From contig JAQSYP010000001.1 of the NCBI GenBank assembly GCA_029256085.1, positions 186,001 to 250,000 of the forward strand: DNA of 64,000 nt, given 5' to 3'. This DNA comes from Caryophanales bacterium (GTDB lineage Bacteria; Bacillota; Bacilli; CAJFEE01). The notes under the pieces were generated by a model. The model did not search any database, had not been told where the DNA came from, and worked only from the letters and a program-made list of their open reading frames with translations. A program made the translations under genes and the position numbers. Shown one piece after another: positions 1 to 8,870 of the stretch (the stretch's first letter is position 1; each line of letters opens with the position of its first letter).

Positions 1-11
1 TATCTCCCCTG

Positions 12-39
12 TTTTTGCTTTTTCAGAATATGTTATAAT
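12..39 (+). promoter_or_regulatory. Candidate sigma-A promoter for cvpA
   Basis: TATAAT at 34-39 is a perfect -10 hexamer. A weak TTTTTG at 12-17 lies 16 bases upstream. Transcription would begin near 46, which excludes the upstream in-frame ATG at 38 and supports the start at 74. Confidence 0.5.
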
Positions 40-73
40 GTATCTACGAATAATTGAAAGGTATGTGTATTAT

Positions 74-616
74 ATGGATATATGGCTAGTAGATACTATA
101 ATAACTATTCTTCTTTTAGCAGGTATCGTTGTTGGATATAAAAAAGGATTACTTCAACAACTTATTTCGTTATCTGGATTTATTATAGCATACATAATAG
201 CTGTTGTTTTCTATAATGAATTAGCACCCTATTTAAAAGGTGTAATCCCGTTTATCCAAGAAGATAAAAATATTATCTTCACTGTACTACCGATGGATTT
301 AATAGAAGGATATTATTATAAAGCTATTTCCTTTGCAATATTATTATTTGGAACGAAAATATCACTTCGACTAGTGTCAAATATATTAGATTTATTAACT
401 AGACTTCCTGCAATAAGACAAATAAATGGATCTGGTGGGGCAATTTTAGGTTTTATTGAATCATATTTAATTGTAATGATTTTAGTATCACTAATTGGCT
501 TTATTCCGTTTTCTAGTACAAAACCTGTAATAGAAGGCTCGAAAATTGCGAATGTAATGATTAAAACTAATCCTCTTCTTACAAATCAAGTTACTGATTT
601 AATAGAGTTAAAATAG
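74..616 (+). CDS. cvpA: CvpA family membrane protein (YshB-like)
   Basis: This 180-residue integral membrane protein belongs to the CvpA/colicin V production family. The family is widespread and its role is poorly defined; it has been linked to envelope function. Four hydrophobic segments are visible, at about residues 5-22, 30-48, 80-98 and 130-152. The N-terminal GYKKGLLQQL pattern after the first helix is typical of the family. I chose the ATG at 74 over one at 38 because a TATAAT box occupies 34-39 and a GAAAGG sequence precedes 74. It lies upstream of mutS2 as in B. subtilis, but polX, which separates the two there, is absent. A terminator follows directly. Confidence 0.85.
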   Translation: MDIWLVDTIITILLLAGIVVGYKKGLLQQLISLSGFIIAYIIAVVFYNELAPYLKGVIPFIQEDKNIIFTVLPMDLIEGYYYKAISFAILLFGTKISLRLVSNILDLLTRLPAIRQINGSGGAILGFIESYLIVMILVSLIGFIPFSSTKPVIEGSKIANVMIKTNPLLTNQVTDLIELK

Positions 617-641
617 CTTCCCGTTTTGGGAAGTTTTTCTT
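617..641 (+). terminator. Rho-independent terminator after cvpA
   Basis: CTTCCC and GGGAAG form a stem around a GTTTT loop, followed by a run of T. It starts directly after the cvpA stop codon and separates cvpA from mutS2. Confidence 0.75.
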
Positions 642-704
642 TTAATAGATACTTTGTTAAAATTGGACTGTATATATTAGTAAAATTAAAGGTTGGTAAC
701 AAAT

Positions 705-3062
705 ATGTTAAAGAAAACGATGGCAACACTTGAATATAAAAAAATAGTCGAGATGGTTGTAGGTAACGCTGCTACCTCACTTGGTAAAGAACAGTCAGAA
801 AGAATTGAACTTAAGTTTAATTTAGATGAAGTTCATTTGCTCCAACAAGAGACAGATGACGCTTTAACTTGTATTAGGCTAAAAGGTACTGCACCTTTTG
901 GTGGCATTTCTGATATAAGGGGAGCAGTAAAAAGAGCCCAAATAGGTGGTATCTTATCTGGGAGTGAATGTTTTTCAATTTCATCCCTTTTATACGGCGT
1001 AAGACAGTTACATAGATATTTTGAGGATATCCTTGAAGATGAAGAAAATTTAGATACTATAAGAGGTTACTATGAAAACTTAATTCTCTTAAGTCCGCTT
1101 GAGAAGAAAATAACCGCCACGATTGATGAAAGTGGTGACGTTTATGATGATGCGAGTCCCACTCTCAGAACTCTTAGAATCTCAATAAGAAACAATGAGA
1201 ATCGAGTTAGAGAGCAACTAGAAGGAATGCTAAGAAACTCTTCAACTCAAAAAATGCTATCTGATGTTCTAGTAACAATTCGAAATAATAGATATGTTAT
1301 ACCTGTAAAACAAGAGTATCGTGCATCTTTTGGAGGAATTGTTCACGATCAATCTTCATCTGGTGCGACACTATTTATTGAACCAGAACGTGTCGTAAAT
1401 TTAAACAATGAACTTTCTCAGTTGAGAATCAAAGAACAAATAGAGATTGAGAAAATTCTTAGAGAATTATCAGCTAATATCGCAGAATTTACTAGTGAAA
1501 TATTGAGTAATGTTAGTCTAGTTTCAAAAATAGATTTTGTATTTGCTAGAGCAAAATTTTCAAGACAAATAAAAGGTTCTAGACCGATTTTAAATGAAGA
1601 TGGTTATATTAATCTAAAAAAAGCAAGGCACCCATTGATTGAGTCTAAGGATGTTGTAGCAAATAATATAGTTCTAGGAAGAGATTACGACTTTATTATT
1701 ATTACTGGTCCGAATACCGGTGGTAAAACTGTAACATTAAAAACAGTTGGACTATGTGTGTTAATGGCTCAAAGTGGTCTGCAAATTCCTGCTAATGAAC
1801 AGTCAGAAGTTAGTATTTTTGAACACATTTTAGCAGATATTGGTGATGAGCAATCAATTGAGCAAAGTTTAAGTACTTTTAGCTCACATATGGTCAATAT
1901 CGTTCGAATATTTGAAATAGCTAATTTTAGAAGTTTAGTTTTATTCGATGAACTTGGTGCGGGAACTGACCCACAAGAAGGGGCGGCACTTGCTATCGCA
2001 ATAATTGAAGAGATGAAAGCAAGAGGGTCAAAGGGAATCGCAACTACACATTATGCCGAACTTAAGGCATATGCATTTGAAACTGAAGGTATTACAAATG
2101 CAAACGTTGAATTCGACGTTCAAACTTTAAGTCCTACTTATAAGCTTCGTATTGGTACACCAGGTAAATCTAATGCATTTGAAATTTCAAAAAGATTAGG
2201 ATTACCAGATAGGGTTTTAAATATAGCAAAGCAACAAGTTGGCGAAGACACTAGAAGCGTTGAGAACATGATTGTCTCTCTTCACGAGTCCCAAATAAAT
2301 GCTGAAAAGCTTGAAGAAAGAGCAAATATTTTAAAGCAAGAAGCAGAACAATTGAAGGGAAAATGGGAAGGGAAAATGTCCAAAATAGAAGAAGAAAGAG
2401 AAAAACTTCTTTTTGAGGCAGAGTTAAAAATTGAGTCAGAACTTAGAAGAGCAAGAGAGGAAGCAGATTCAATTATAACTAACCTAAGAAAGCTACAGAA
2501 ATCTTCAAGTGATTTAATTAAGGAGCATGAATTAATTGACGCTAGAAAAGGATTACAGGAAGCCTCACCAAATTTAACTAAAGGATTAAAGAAAACAATC
2601 ACTAAGAAAACAAATATAAAGCTAGAACCTGGAGACGAAGTCAAGATCCTCAGCCTTAACCAGAAAGGTAATCTTGTAGAAAAAGTTAGTGATAGAGAAT
2701 GGTATGTTCAAGTTGGAATACTTAAGGTGAAGATTAAAACAGATGATATTGAAAAACTGAAATCAGTTAATTCTAAACCCCAAAGATCTGTTACAACCGT
2801 TAAGGGTTCAGGACATCATGTATCTATCGAGTTAGATTTAAGAGGAGAACGCTACGAAGACGCAATGAATCGACTAGAAAAGTATATCGACAGTGCTTTA
2901 TTAGCTGGATATCCTAGAGTTTCAATTATACATGGACACGGTACAGGGGCACTAAGAAAAGGTGTTCAAGAGTTCCTGAAGAGACATAGACATGTAAAAG
3001 CAACTCGATTTGGTGAAGGTAATGAAGGCGGAGTAGGGGTAACGATAGCTGAGCTAAAGTAG
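705..3062 (+). CDS. mutS2: Endonuclease MutS2
   Basis: MutS2 is a MutS-family ATPase with a C-terminal Smr nuclease domain. It is implicated in branched-DNA processing and recombination control, and in Bacillus also in rescue of collided ribosomes. The 785 residues match the usual length. The Walker A motif GPNTGGKT lies at about 335-342, followed by STFSSHM near 390 and Walker B LVLFDELGAGTDP near 412. A charged coiled coil spans about 520-620. The Smr domain, at about 706-785, has the LDLRGER and HGHGTGAL motifs. ATG 705 was preferred over TTG 693 because it lies 12 bases after AAAGG and gives the family's usual N-terminal length. Confidence 0.96.
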   Translation: MLKKTMATLEYKKIVEMVVGNAATSLGKEQSERIELKFNLDEVHLLQQETDDALTCIRLKGTAPFGGISDIRGAVKRAQIGGILSGSECFSISSLLYGVRQLHRYFEDILEDEENLDTIRGYYENLILLSPLEKKITATIDESGDVYDDASPTLRTLRISIRNNENRVREQLEGMLRNSSTQKMLSDVLVTIRNNRYVIPVKQEYRASFGGIVHDQSSSGATLFIEPERVVNLNNELSQLRIKEQIEIEKILRELSANIAEFTSEILSNVSLVSKIDFVFARAKFSRQIKGSRPILNEDGYINLKKARHPLIESKDVVANNIVLGRDYDFIIITGPNTGGKTVTLKTVGLCVLMAQSGLQIPANEQSEVSIFEHILADIGDEQSIEQSLSTFSSHMVNIVRIFEIANFRSLVLFDELGAGTDPQEGAALAIAIIEEMKARGSKGIATTHYAELKAYAFETEGITNANVEFDVQTLSPTYKLRIGTPGKSNAFEISKRLGLPDRVLNIAKQQVGEDTRSVENMIVSLHESQINAEKLEERANILKQEAEQLKGKWEGKMSKIEEEREKLLFEAELKIESELRRAREEADSIITNLRKLQKSSSDLIKEHELIDARKGLQEASPNLTKGLKKTITKKTNIKLEPGDEVKILSLNQKGNLVEKVSDREWYVQVGILKVKIKTDDIEKLKSVNSKPQRSVTTVKGSGHHVSIELDLRGERYEDAMNRLEKYIDSALLAGYPRVSIIHGHGTGALRKGVQEFLKRHRHVKATRFGEGNEGGVGVTIAELK

Positions 3063-3120
3063 GTCTACTTACTATAAAACTAAATATATATATACAAAAT
3101 ATTCTTTGGGGGACATTACT

Positions 3121-3897
3121 ATGTATTGGGGAAATGATTTGAGGTCTAGTGACTTTAGAAAAGAAGGTAGAGAAGCACTCAAAGGCAATTGGGTTAAAGC
3201 AGTTATAGCATTTATAATATTAAATATTTTAACAAGTATATCTGATAATTTTGACCGTATTTATAAGACATTTAATACTAAGGACTTTATGAATCTGCTT
3301 GGAGCCTTAACAGGATTTTCTAATCAGAATAATGCAAATGAATCTGTAGATTTTAAATATTTTACTAATCAATTTAGCGACTTTCCAAATAATATTCAAT
3401 TTGTGGATTTACAGATTTTTTTATTATCAATTTTAGTTGGTGTTCTGTTAATTCCACTTACATTTGGAACAGCATATTTTTGTATTAAGCTAATCAGAAG
3501 AGAGACAGTAGAAGTTTCAGATGTGTTTTCTGTTTATCAAAGTTATAATTTATCATTGAAAGCTATTTTAAATACGATTACAGTAGGTATACTTGTTTTC
3601 TTGTGGTCTCTATTGCTAATAATTCCTGGTATTATTAAGGGAATTTCATATGCTCTTACCAAATATATTATTATAGATAACCATGATATTAAGAATCTAG
3701 AGGCAATACATTTAAGTAGTAAAATGATGGATGGATATAAATGGAAATATTTTAAATTACATGTAAGTTTTATTGGGTGGTATATTTTAGGTGCGCTAAC
3801 TTTTGGAATTGGATTCATCTGGATTACGCCATACATCGAGACATCTTTTGCAGCTTTTTATCAACATGTAAAAGAACAGTATGAAGTTCAAAACTAA
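3121..3897 (+). CDS. DUF975 family membrane protein (copy 1)
   Basis: This 258-residue polytopic membrane protein of the DUF975 family has no established function. The N-terminus carries the family pattern DFRKEGREALKGNW near residues 11-24. Hydrophobic stretches follow at about 25-40, 100-125, 150-185 and 215-240, including the conserved block LWSLLLIIPGIIKG. The start at 3121 follows a strong TTTGGGGGAC ribosome-binding site. It is clearly paralogous to the next gene, sharing the LLIIPGIIKG block and the KMMxGYKWKYF segment, so the pair looks like a tandem duplication. Neither gene belongs to the B. subtilis order at this locus. Confidence 0.8.
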   Translation: MYWGNDLRSSDFRKEGREALKGNWVKAVIAFIILNILTSISDNFDRIYKTFNTKDFMNLLGALTGFSNQNNANESVDFKYFTNQFSDFPNNIQFVDLQIFLLSILVGVLLIPLTFGTAYFCIKLIRRETVEVSDVFSVYQSYNLSLKAILNTITVGILVFLWSLLLIIPGIIKGISYALTKYIIIDNHDIKNLEAIHLSSKMMDGYKWKYFKLHVSFIGWYILGALTFGIGFIWITPYIETSFAAFYQHVKEQYEVQN

Positions 3898-3913
3898 AAT
3901 CCTAATACTAAGC

Positions 3914-3947
3914 AAGACTGTCGAGATAAAAAATTCGACAGTCTTTT
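3914..3947 (+). terminator. Rho-independent terminator after DUF975 copy 1
   Basis: AAGACTGTCGA (3914-3924) pairs with TCGACAGTCTT (3935-3945) and is followed by T residues. It separates the two DUF975 paralogues, so each probably has its own promoter. Confidence 0.8.
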
Positions 3948-4069
3948 ATAATTTCATTAACCTTTTTTTATGATAGATTAACGTCTGAAATTATATTGAC
4001 ATAGTAATATTCTCGCGATATCCTAGAGTGTCTAGTTTACTTACATATAGAACATCAGGGGGAGAGAAT

Positions 4070-4717
4070 ATGAAATTAGCTCAATTTAGATCTGAAGGAA
4101 GAGCAGCTATAAAAGGAAATTGGAATAAGGCAATTTTAATAAGTTTAATAGTATCATTTTTACCGGCAATAGGAGATTTAGTTTCATTAGCATATGATAT
4201 TGTTAACAATTTTGAATCGGAAATTAATATTACTTTAGAAATTGTAATATTACTATATTCAGTAATGTGTCTACCACTAATACTTGGAGAGATGTATTAT
4301 TTTATAAATTTAAGTCGAGGTAAATCTGGAAGTTTTAGCGATGTTTTCCGTTTTTATGCAGATATAAAGGTGTTCTTTAAAGCGATTTTTTCTTTAGTTT
4401 ATGTATTTTTATTAATCTTTTTATGGTCTTTACTTTTAATCATTCCTGGGATTATTAAAGGGTTATCATATTCTATGTCTCTTTATTTAATTATTGATTA
4501 CCCCGATTTGAAAATAAAAGATGCAATATCTTTAAGTAAGAAGATGATGAATGGATATAAATGGAAGTATTTCCTATTAAATCTAAGTTTCACAGGATGG
4601 ATTCTATTAGGAATTATCACACTATTTATTGGATTTATTTGGATAGTTCCATATATATCTGCTACAAATGCTGCATTTTATAATTATGTAAAAAACCAAT
4701 ACAAAGCAGAAGAATAG
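4070..4717 (+). CDS. DUF975 family membrane protein (copy 2)
   Basis: This 215-residue paralogue of the preceding gene is shorter mainly in the loop between the first two hydrophobic regions. It has the same N-terminal signature FRSEGRAAIKGNW, a central LWSLLLIIPGIIKG block, the KKMMNGYKWKYF motif and a closing hydrophobic segment. ATG 4070 follows a strong GGGGGAG site; the upstream in-frame ATG at 4028 has no such site. The function is unknown. The first copy of the dispersed palindrome lies about 50 bases downstream, and the next gene is convergent. Confidence 0.8.
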   Translation: MKLAQFRSEGRAAIKGNWNKAILISLIVSFLPAIGDLVSLAYDIVNNFESEINITLEIVILLYSVMCLPLILGEMYYFINLSRGKSGSFSDVFRFYADIKVFFKAIFSLVYVFLLIFLWSLLLIIPGIIKGLSYSMSLYLIIDYPDLKIKDAISLSKKMMNGYKWKYFLLNLSFTGWILLGIITLFIGFIWIVPYISATNAAFYNYVKNQYKAEE

Positions 4718-4769
4718 AATAATATAAAAGATAATAAGGTATAAATTTCGTTATTATTACACACTTTCA

Positions 4770-4887
4770 AAAACTGCTCGCTTTCCGCGGGCACGGCCTC
4801 AACTAATTTTTGCAAGTTTCACTTGCAAAAATTAGTTGAGGCTCGTGCTGTTCCCGCTGGGGAAATGTATACATTTCCAGCAGTTTT
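4770..4887. repeat. Dispersed palindromic element, copy 1
   Basis: This is a 118-base near-perfect palindrome in the gap between convergent genes. The outer arms are AAAACTGCT and AGCAGTTTT. A GC-rich block TTTCCGCGGGCACGGC comes next, then 20-base inner arms starting CTCAACTAAT around a TTC loop, which match exactly. The right half adds CGTGCTGTTCCCGCTGG and a small self-complementary GGAAATGTATACATTTCC at 4861-4878. Flanks ATTACACAC and GTGTGATAAT extend the symmetry. A short ACTTGG/CCAAGT hairpin at 4923-4939 follows. Four relatives occur elsewhere in the window. Confidence 0.93.
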
Positions 4888-4951
4888 CCATTGTGTGATA
4901 ATCTTCTATTTATAAATAGGACACTTGGAAAAGCCAAGTATAAGTATATTT

Positions 4952-6775
4952 TTATTTTTGAAAATGGTACGGGACTGTTGAAACAATTACGTTCTTTTTA
5001 TGGATTAAGTAAAATCTCAATAATATACTAGATTGGTTATGCAAAAAGTTATGCCAGTTCTTTTTAGTTACAAACTGAGGAATAAGAACTGTAACAGTAT
5101 GATTGTTCTCTTTTGCCTTATGCTCAATAGCATCGATCATTTTTAGAATTGGTTTAGTTATACTCCGGTATGAAGAATAAACAGTCTTTAATCTAACAGT
5201 TGGTCTAAATTTTTCCCATTTACGCTTCATTTCCAATTCACTTTCTTTATCAAATGCAACATAAAGTGCTATAACAAGATCCCCTATTGATTCAGCATAG
5301 TTTAACGATTGATCAACTACTTTTGTTATACCAGCTATTGGGACAATTACTACATTTCCTTCAATTTTAGGAGGTTCCACAGTTGGATCAATTCTTAACT
5401 GTTCTCCAACTGACTCATAATGTTTATTTATTCTATGGAAGAAATAAACTATTATAGGTAGAAACACAATAACTGACCAGACTTGAGCGAACTTAGTTAA
5501 GAAAAATATAGTTAAGACTATAAATGTAATTATTGCTCCAATTAGATTAGCAGTTAATTTTAACATCCAACCTTTTGGCTTTTCTCTTATCCACTTAATT
5601 ATCATACCGGTTTGTGACAAAGTGAATGGAATGAATACCCCGACAGCATATAATGGTATTAAATTTTCTGTGTGTCCTTCAAAAGCTATAATTAATATAA
5701 TAGAGCCTAACCCTAAAGTGATAATACCATTTGAATATCCTAATCTATCTCCACGCATTAAATACATTCTAGGCATAAATTTGTCTGCTGCAAGATTATA
5801 GGCTAAAAGAGGAAATGCAGAAAAGCCTGTATTAGCAGCTAATACTAAAATAAGGGCTGTAGTTGCTTGGATGAAATAATATATAAAGTTTCTCCCAAAG
5901 ATTGTTGAACCAAGTTGTGATACTACAGTTTCTTCTGCTCTAGGTGTAATGCCATACCAATACGCAAGAAATGTTACTCCTGAAAATAAAATAGCTAAAA
6001 TTGTTCCCATTATTACTAATGTTTTTGCGGCATTCTTGTCTGACGGTTCTTTAAAGTTAGGTATTGCATTTGATATAGCTTCAACCCCAGTTAGTGCGGA
6101 ACACCCAGATGAAAAAGCCCGCAATAAAATAAACAGCGTTATGCCTGGAACTACTGTACCTATAGGTGTAGGAGGTGTAATCTGAGTGGTCCCAGTAGCA
6201 ACATTATAAATCCCAGTGGCTATTAATATTACTAGTGCTAATACAAATAGATAAACAGGATAGGCAAGAACTGAAGCTGACTCAGTAACCCCACGTAAGT
6301 TTAAGATAGTAATAATAATGACTAAAATAATTGCAATAAAGACATTATGATTATGTAAAGTGGGTACTGCTGATGTGATTGCGTCCGTACCAGCTGAAAC
6401 ACTTACTGCAACTGTTAAAATGTAATCTACTAATAGCGAGCCCCCTGCAATTAAGCCAGCATTTACTCCGAGATTATTTTTGGAAACAACGTATGCACCA
6501 CCACCATGTGGATACGAATAAATAATTTGGCGATAAGAAAGTATTAAGGCTAATAAGAGAACTAATACGCCAATGGCTATAGGCAATGAATACCAAAATG
6601 CTACTAATCCTACTGTTGCTAGAACAATTAATATTTGCTCAGTACCATATGCAACCGATGAAAGAGCATCAGATGATAAAATTGCTAAAGCTTTTAATTT
6701 TCCAAGCTTCTGTTCACCTAGTTCAGTCGATTTTAAAGGTTTTCCTATTAAAAATCTCTTTAACGAAGAACTCAT
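4952..6775 (-). CDS. kimA: High-affinity potassium importer KimA (APC superfamily)
   Basis: This 607-residue protein matches, from memory, the length and wording of B. subtilis KimA (YdaO), a proton-coupled potassium importer of the KUP/APC type that is inhibited by c-di-AMP. The N-terminus KRFLIGKPLKSTELGEQKL and the segment LSSDALSSVAYGTEQIL are diagnostic. About twelve hydrophobic helices occupy residues 30-470. A soluble C-terminal domain of the universal-stress type follows and ends in TVPYHFQK. ATG 6775 follows GGTGGTG on the minus strand. Only 117 bases separate it from the divergent hydrolase start, and I see no c-di-AMP riboswitch there. This gene is not part of the usual locus. Confidence 0.92.
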   Translation of the reverse strand: MSSSLKRFLIGKPLKSTELGEQKLGKLKALAILSSDALSSVAYGTEQILIVLATVGLVAFWYSLPIAIGVLVLLLALILSYRQIIYSYPHGGGAYVVSKNNLGVNAGLIAGGSLLVDYILTVAVSVSAGTDAITSAVPTLHNHNVFIAIILVIIITILNLRGVTESASVLAYPVYLFVLALVILIATGIYNVATGTTQITPPTPIGTVVPGITLFILLRAFSSGCSALTGVEAISNAIPNFKEPSDKNAAKTLVIMGTILAILFSGVTFLAYWYGITPRAEETVVSQLGSTIFGRNFIYYFIQATTALILVLAANTGFSAFPLLAYNLAADKFMPRMYLMRGDRLGYSNGIITLGLGSIILIIAFEGHTENLIPLYAVGVFIPFTLSQTGMIIKWIREKPKGWMLKLTANLIGAIITFIVLTIFFLTKFAQVWSVIVFLPIIVYFFHRINKHYESVGEQLRIDPTVEPPKIEGNVVIVPIAGITKVVDQSLNYAESIGDLVIALYVAFDKESELEMKRKWEKFRPTVRLKTVYSSYRSITKPILKMIDAIEHKAKENNHTVTVLIPQFVTKKNWHNFLHNQSSILLRFYLIHKKNVIVSTVPYHFQK

Positions 6776-6892
6776 TTCTACACCACCATTATTATAATAG
6801 ACAGATTTTACCACTTATTATAAAAAATATAAATGGCTATATTTATAGCTTTTGCAAAAACTAATTATATTAACAAAAATATGGTGGTCAAA

Positions 6893-7786
6893 ATGCCAAA
6901 ACTAAAGTTCTTTGATTATAATGGAAAGAAAATATCATATATAGATTATGGTGTAAACGATGGCATTCCAGTTTTACTAATTCACTCAGCACCTGGTTCA
7001 CATAAATGGCTTTTGGAGAAAGATTTTATAGCGAAAAAACTAGGGTTAAGACTTATAGCTTTTGACCGGCCGGGATATGGTGACTCAGAGTATATTAAGT
7101 TAAACTCGTTCAAAGAATTGAATCCAATTGTAGTAAAACTATTAATTGAGTTAAATATTAGTAAGGTGAACTTAATAGGGTGTTCAACTGGCTGTGCATA
7201 TTCATTAGCCTTTGCTGAAGAGTATCCAAGTAAAGTTAAAAATGTGACTTTAGTTTCTTCAGTAATACCATTAAATATTAAGAGTCTATCTTCTGAAATG
7301 AGTAAGATAAATAAAATTCCTTTCTACTTAGTTCATAAATCACCACATCTAGCTTCTAAACTATTGGAAGTAACTCACAAATTAATTAAAAATAAGCCTT
7401 TTATATATAAAAAGCTACTTAGTAATATTCAGTTGTTAATGTCGCCTATAGATAAAGGTAAAATTAGAACTAAGTTTGCCAAAGAAAGTAATTTTCTACA
7501 TGCAGCGTATGGATTGCAAAAGGGTCCGAATCAATTAATAAATGAGATAAAAATGCTTTTAACTAATTGGGGTATAGACTTTAGTAAGATTGACTTACCA
7601 ATTACATTTTTTCATGGATTAGAAGATACTCTTATGCCGGTTTCTAATTGTAGGCAAATGTCTGAAAGTCTGAACTGTATTGAATTTAAAATAATTGAAA
7701 ATGCTGGCCACTTTTTACTAGATGATAAAGATATTTGGGAAAGTGTCCTCAAAACATTTGTAAAAAAAAAGCAAGCTTCAATGTAG
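6893..7786 (+). CDS. Alpha/beta hydrolase
   Basis: This 297-residue alpha/beta hydrolase has an unknown substrate. The oxyanion-region motif HSAPGS is near residue 50. The nucleophile elbow GCSTG puts the catalytic serine at 98, the acid is probably Asp245 in GLEDTLMP, and the histidine is His273 in NAGHF. A cap-like insertion at about 130-205 carries several Lys-rich helices. ATG 6893 was chosen because GGTGG lies just upstream; in-frame starts further upstream extend into the promoter of the divergent kimA. No signal peptide is visible, so it is probably cytosolic. It runs convergently with the SPFH gene and shares a terminator with it. Confidence 0.82.
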   Translation: MPKLKFFDYNGKKISYIDYGVNDGIPVLLIHSAPGSHKWLLEKDFIAKKLGLRLIAFDRPGYGDSEYIKLNSFKELNPIVVKLLIELNISKVNLIGCSTGCAYSLAFAEEYPSKVKNVTLVSSVIPLNIKSLSSEMSKINKIPFYLVHKSPHLASKLLEVTHKLIKNKPFIYKKLLSNIQLLMSPIDKGKIRTKFAKESNFLHAAYGLQKGPNQLINEIKMLLTNWGIDFSKIDLPITFFHGLEDTLMPVSNCRQMSESLNCIEFKIIENAGHFLLDDKDIWESVLKTFVKKKQASM

Positions 7787-7800
7787 AAGCTTGCCTTTTT
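7771..7800. terminator. Bidirectional terminator between hydrolase and SPFH genes
   Basis: GCAAGCTTC (7771-7779) pairs with GAAGCTTGC (7786-7794). A T run follows on the plus strand and an A run precedes it, so it can serve both convergent genes. The hydrolase stop codon lies inside the stem-loop. Confidence 0.85.
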
Positions 7801-7803
7801 AAG

Positions 7804-8706
7804 CTATTTAATATTTATAAACGGAACACTATCTCCACCAGTATAAGTTGGTAATTTACCATCCCATTTCTTTATTGCCTCAGATTGAATTTCAAGAGCT
7901 TTCTCTTGAACTTCCATTTGTTTTAATTGTACAAGCTCCTTAGTAACCTCTTGTTTCTTTAAACTTAGTGATTTTGCCTCAGCCTGTGCTTGCTCAATTT
8001 TTTGTTGAGCCTCAATTTGAATTCTTTCTAAATCTCTTTTAGCTTTTAATGCATCTTGCTCAGCTTTTTGCTTAGATTCAATTGCGCGATCAAATTCTTC
8101 AGAGAACTTAAATTGTGTAATATTTATTTCCATCAAATCTATATCATATTTTCTAAGCTTTTCTGTTAGTATTTCTTTTGTCTTACTTGAAACCTCAGCT
8201 CTTTTAGATATTAATTGCTCTGCAGAGTATAGAGCGGTTACAGCCTTTAAACTTTCGCTTACAGCAGGTTCAATGATTCTCTTTTCATAGCTTAGACCAA
8301 CTTCTTGGTACAAATCATTAACAGTATCTTTATTTAAAGAATAGTTTACGGCTATTTTAGTACTTACATTTTGAAGATCTCTCGATGCTGCCATTTGGTC
8401 ACTTTCAGTCTTTTGAATCCTTACCTCTACATTTACCACCTCTTGGATAAATGGAATTTTGAAGTTAAGTCCTTCACCTAAAACACGATTCTGTACAGCA
8501 CCTAGTTGAACTAAGACTCCTCTATGACCTGCCGGAACTAGTGCAATGAATCCCGATGCAGTTATTAATAAAGCAACGATAACTAACCCAATGATAAATC
8601 TTCTTCCAAACGATTTTGGAACTTTAAAGCCACCGTCATATTTGTTATACAGTGGGTCCTTACCATTGTTGATTATTGAGTTTACTTCATGATTGTTGTT
8701 TTCCAT
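7804..8706 (-). CDS. SPFH/prohibitin family membrane protein
   Basis: This 300-residue prohibitin-like protein has a cytosolic N-terminus, one hydrophobic anchor at about residues 36-58 and then an SPFH domain starting VPAGHRGVLVQLGAV. A long Glu/Lys/Gln-rich coiled coil occupies roughly 200-275. Such proteins form membrane scaffolds and in some bacteria associate with FtsH-type proteases; no partner gene is present here. It starts at ATG 8706 behind a strong GGAGGT on the minus strand. It is convergent with the hydrolase and divergent from lcfA. It is not part of the B. subtilis gene order at this site. Confidence 0.85.
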   Translation of the reverse strand: MENNNHEVNSIINNGKDPLYNKYDGGFKVPKSFGRRFIIGLVIVALLITASGFIALVPAGHRGVLVQLGAVQNRVLGEGLNFKIPFIQEVVNVEVRIQKTESDQMAASRDLQNVSTKIAVNYSLNKDTVNDLYQEVGLSYEKRIIEPAVSESLKAVTALYSAEQLISKRAEVSSKTKEILTEKLRKYDIDLMEINITQFKFSEEFDRAIESKQKAEQDALKAKRDLERIQIEAQQKIEQAQAEAKSLSLKKQEVTKELVQLKQMEVQEKALEIQSEAIKKWDGKLPTYTGGDSVPFINIK

Positions 8707-8870
8707 ACGTACCTCCAGAGTTTTGTTTCATATTTAATTATATAGAAAAATGACGATGCAATGTCGAAATAAATTAAAATAAATAATAAAAAATATTTTT
8801 GAAAAAATGTTCAAACAATTGTAACAACTTTAATAAAATATACTATCAACATAAGAATTGGGGCGATAGT

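Noticed and set aside
4770-4887. Palindrome copy 1 as an ordinary terminator for the convergent genes
   Set aside because: It is far longer than a terminator, lacks a direct T run, and recurs in gaps that already have classical terminators, for example after hemL, minD and spoIVFB.
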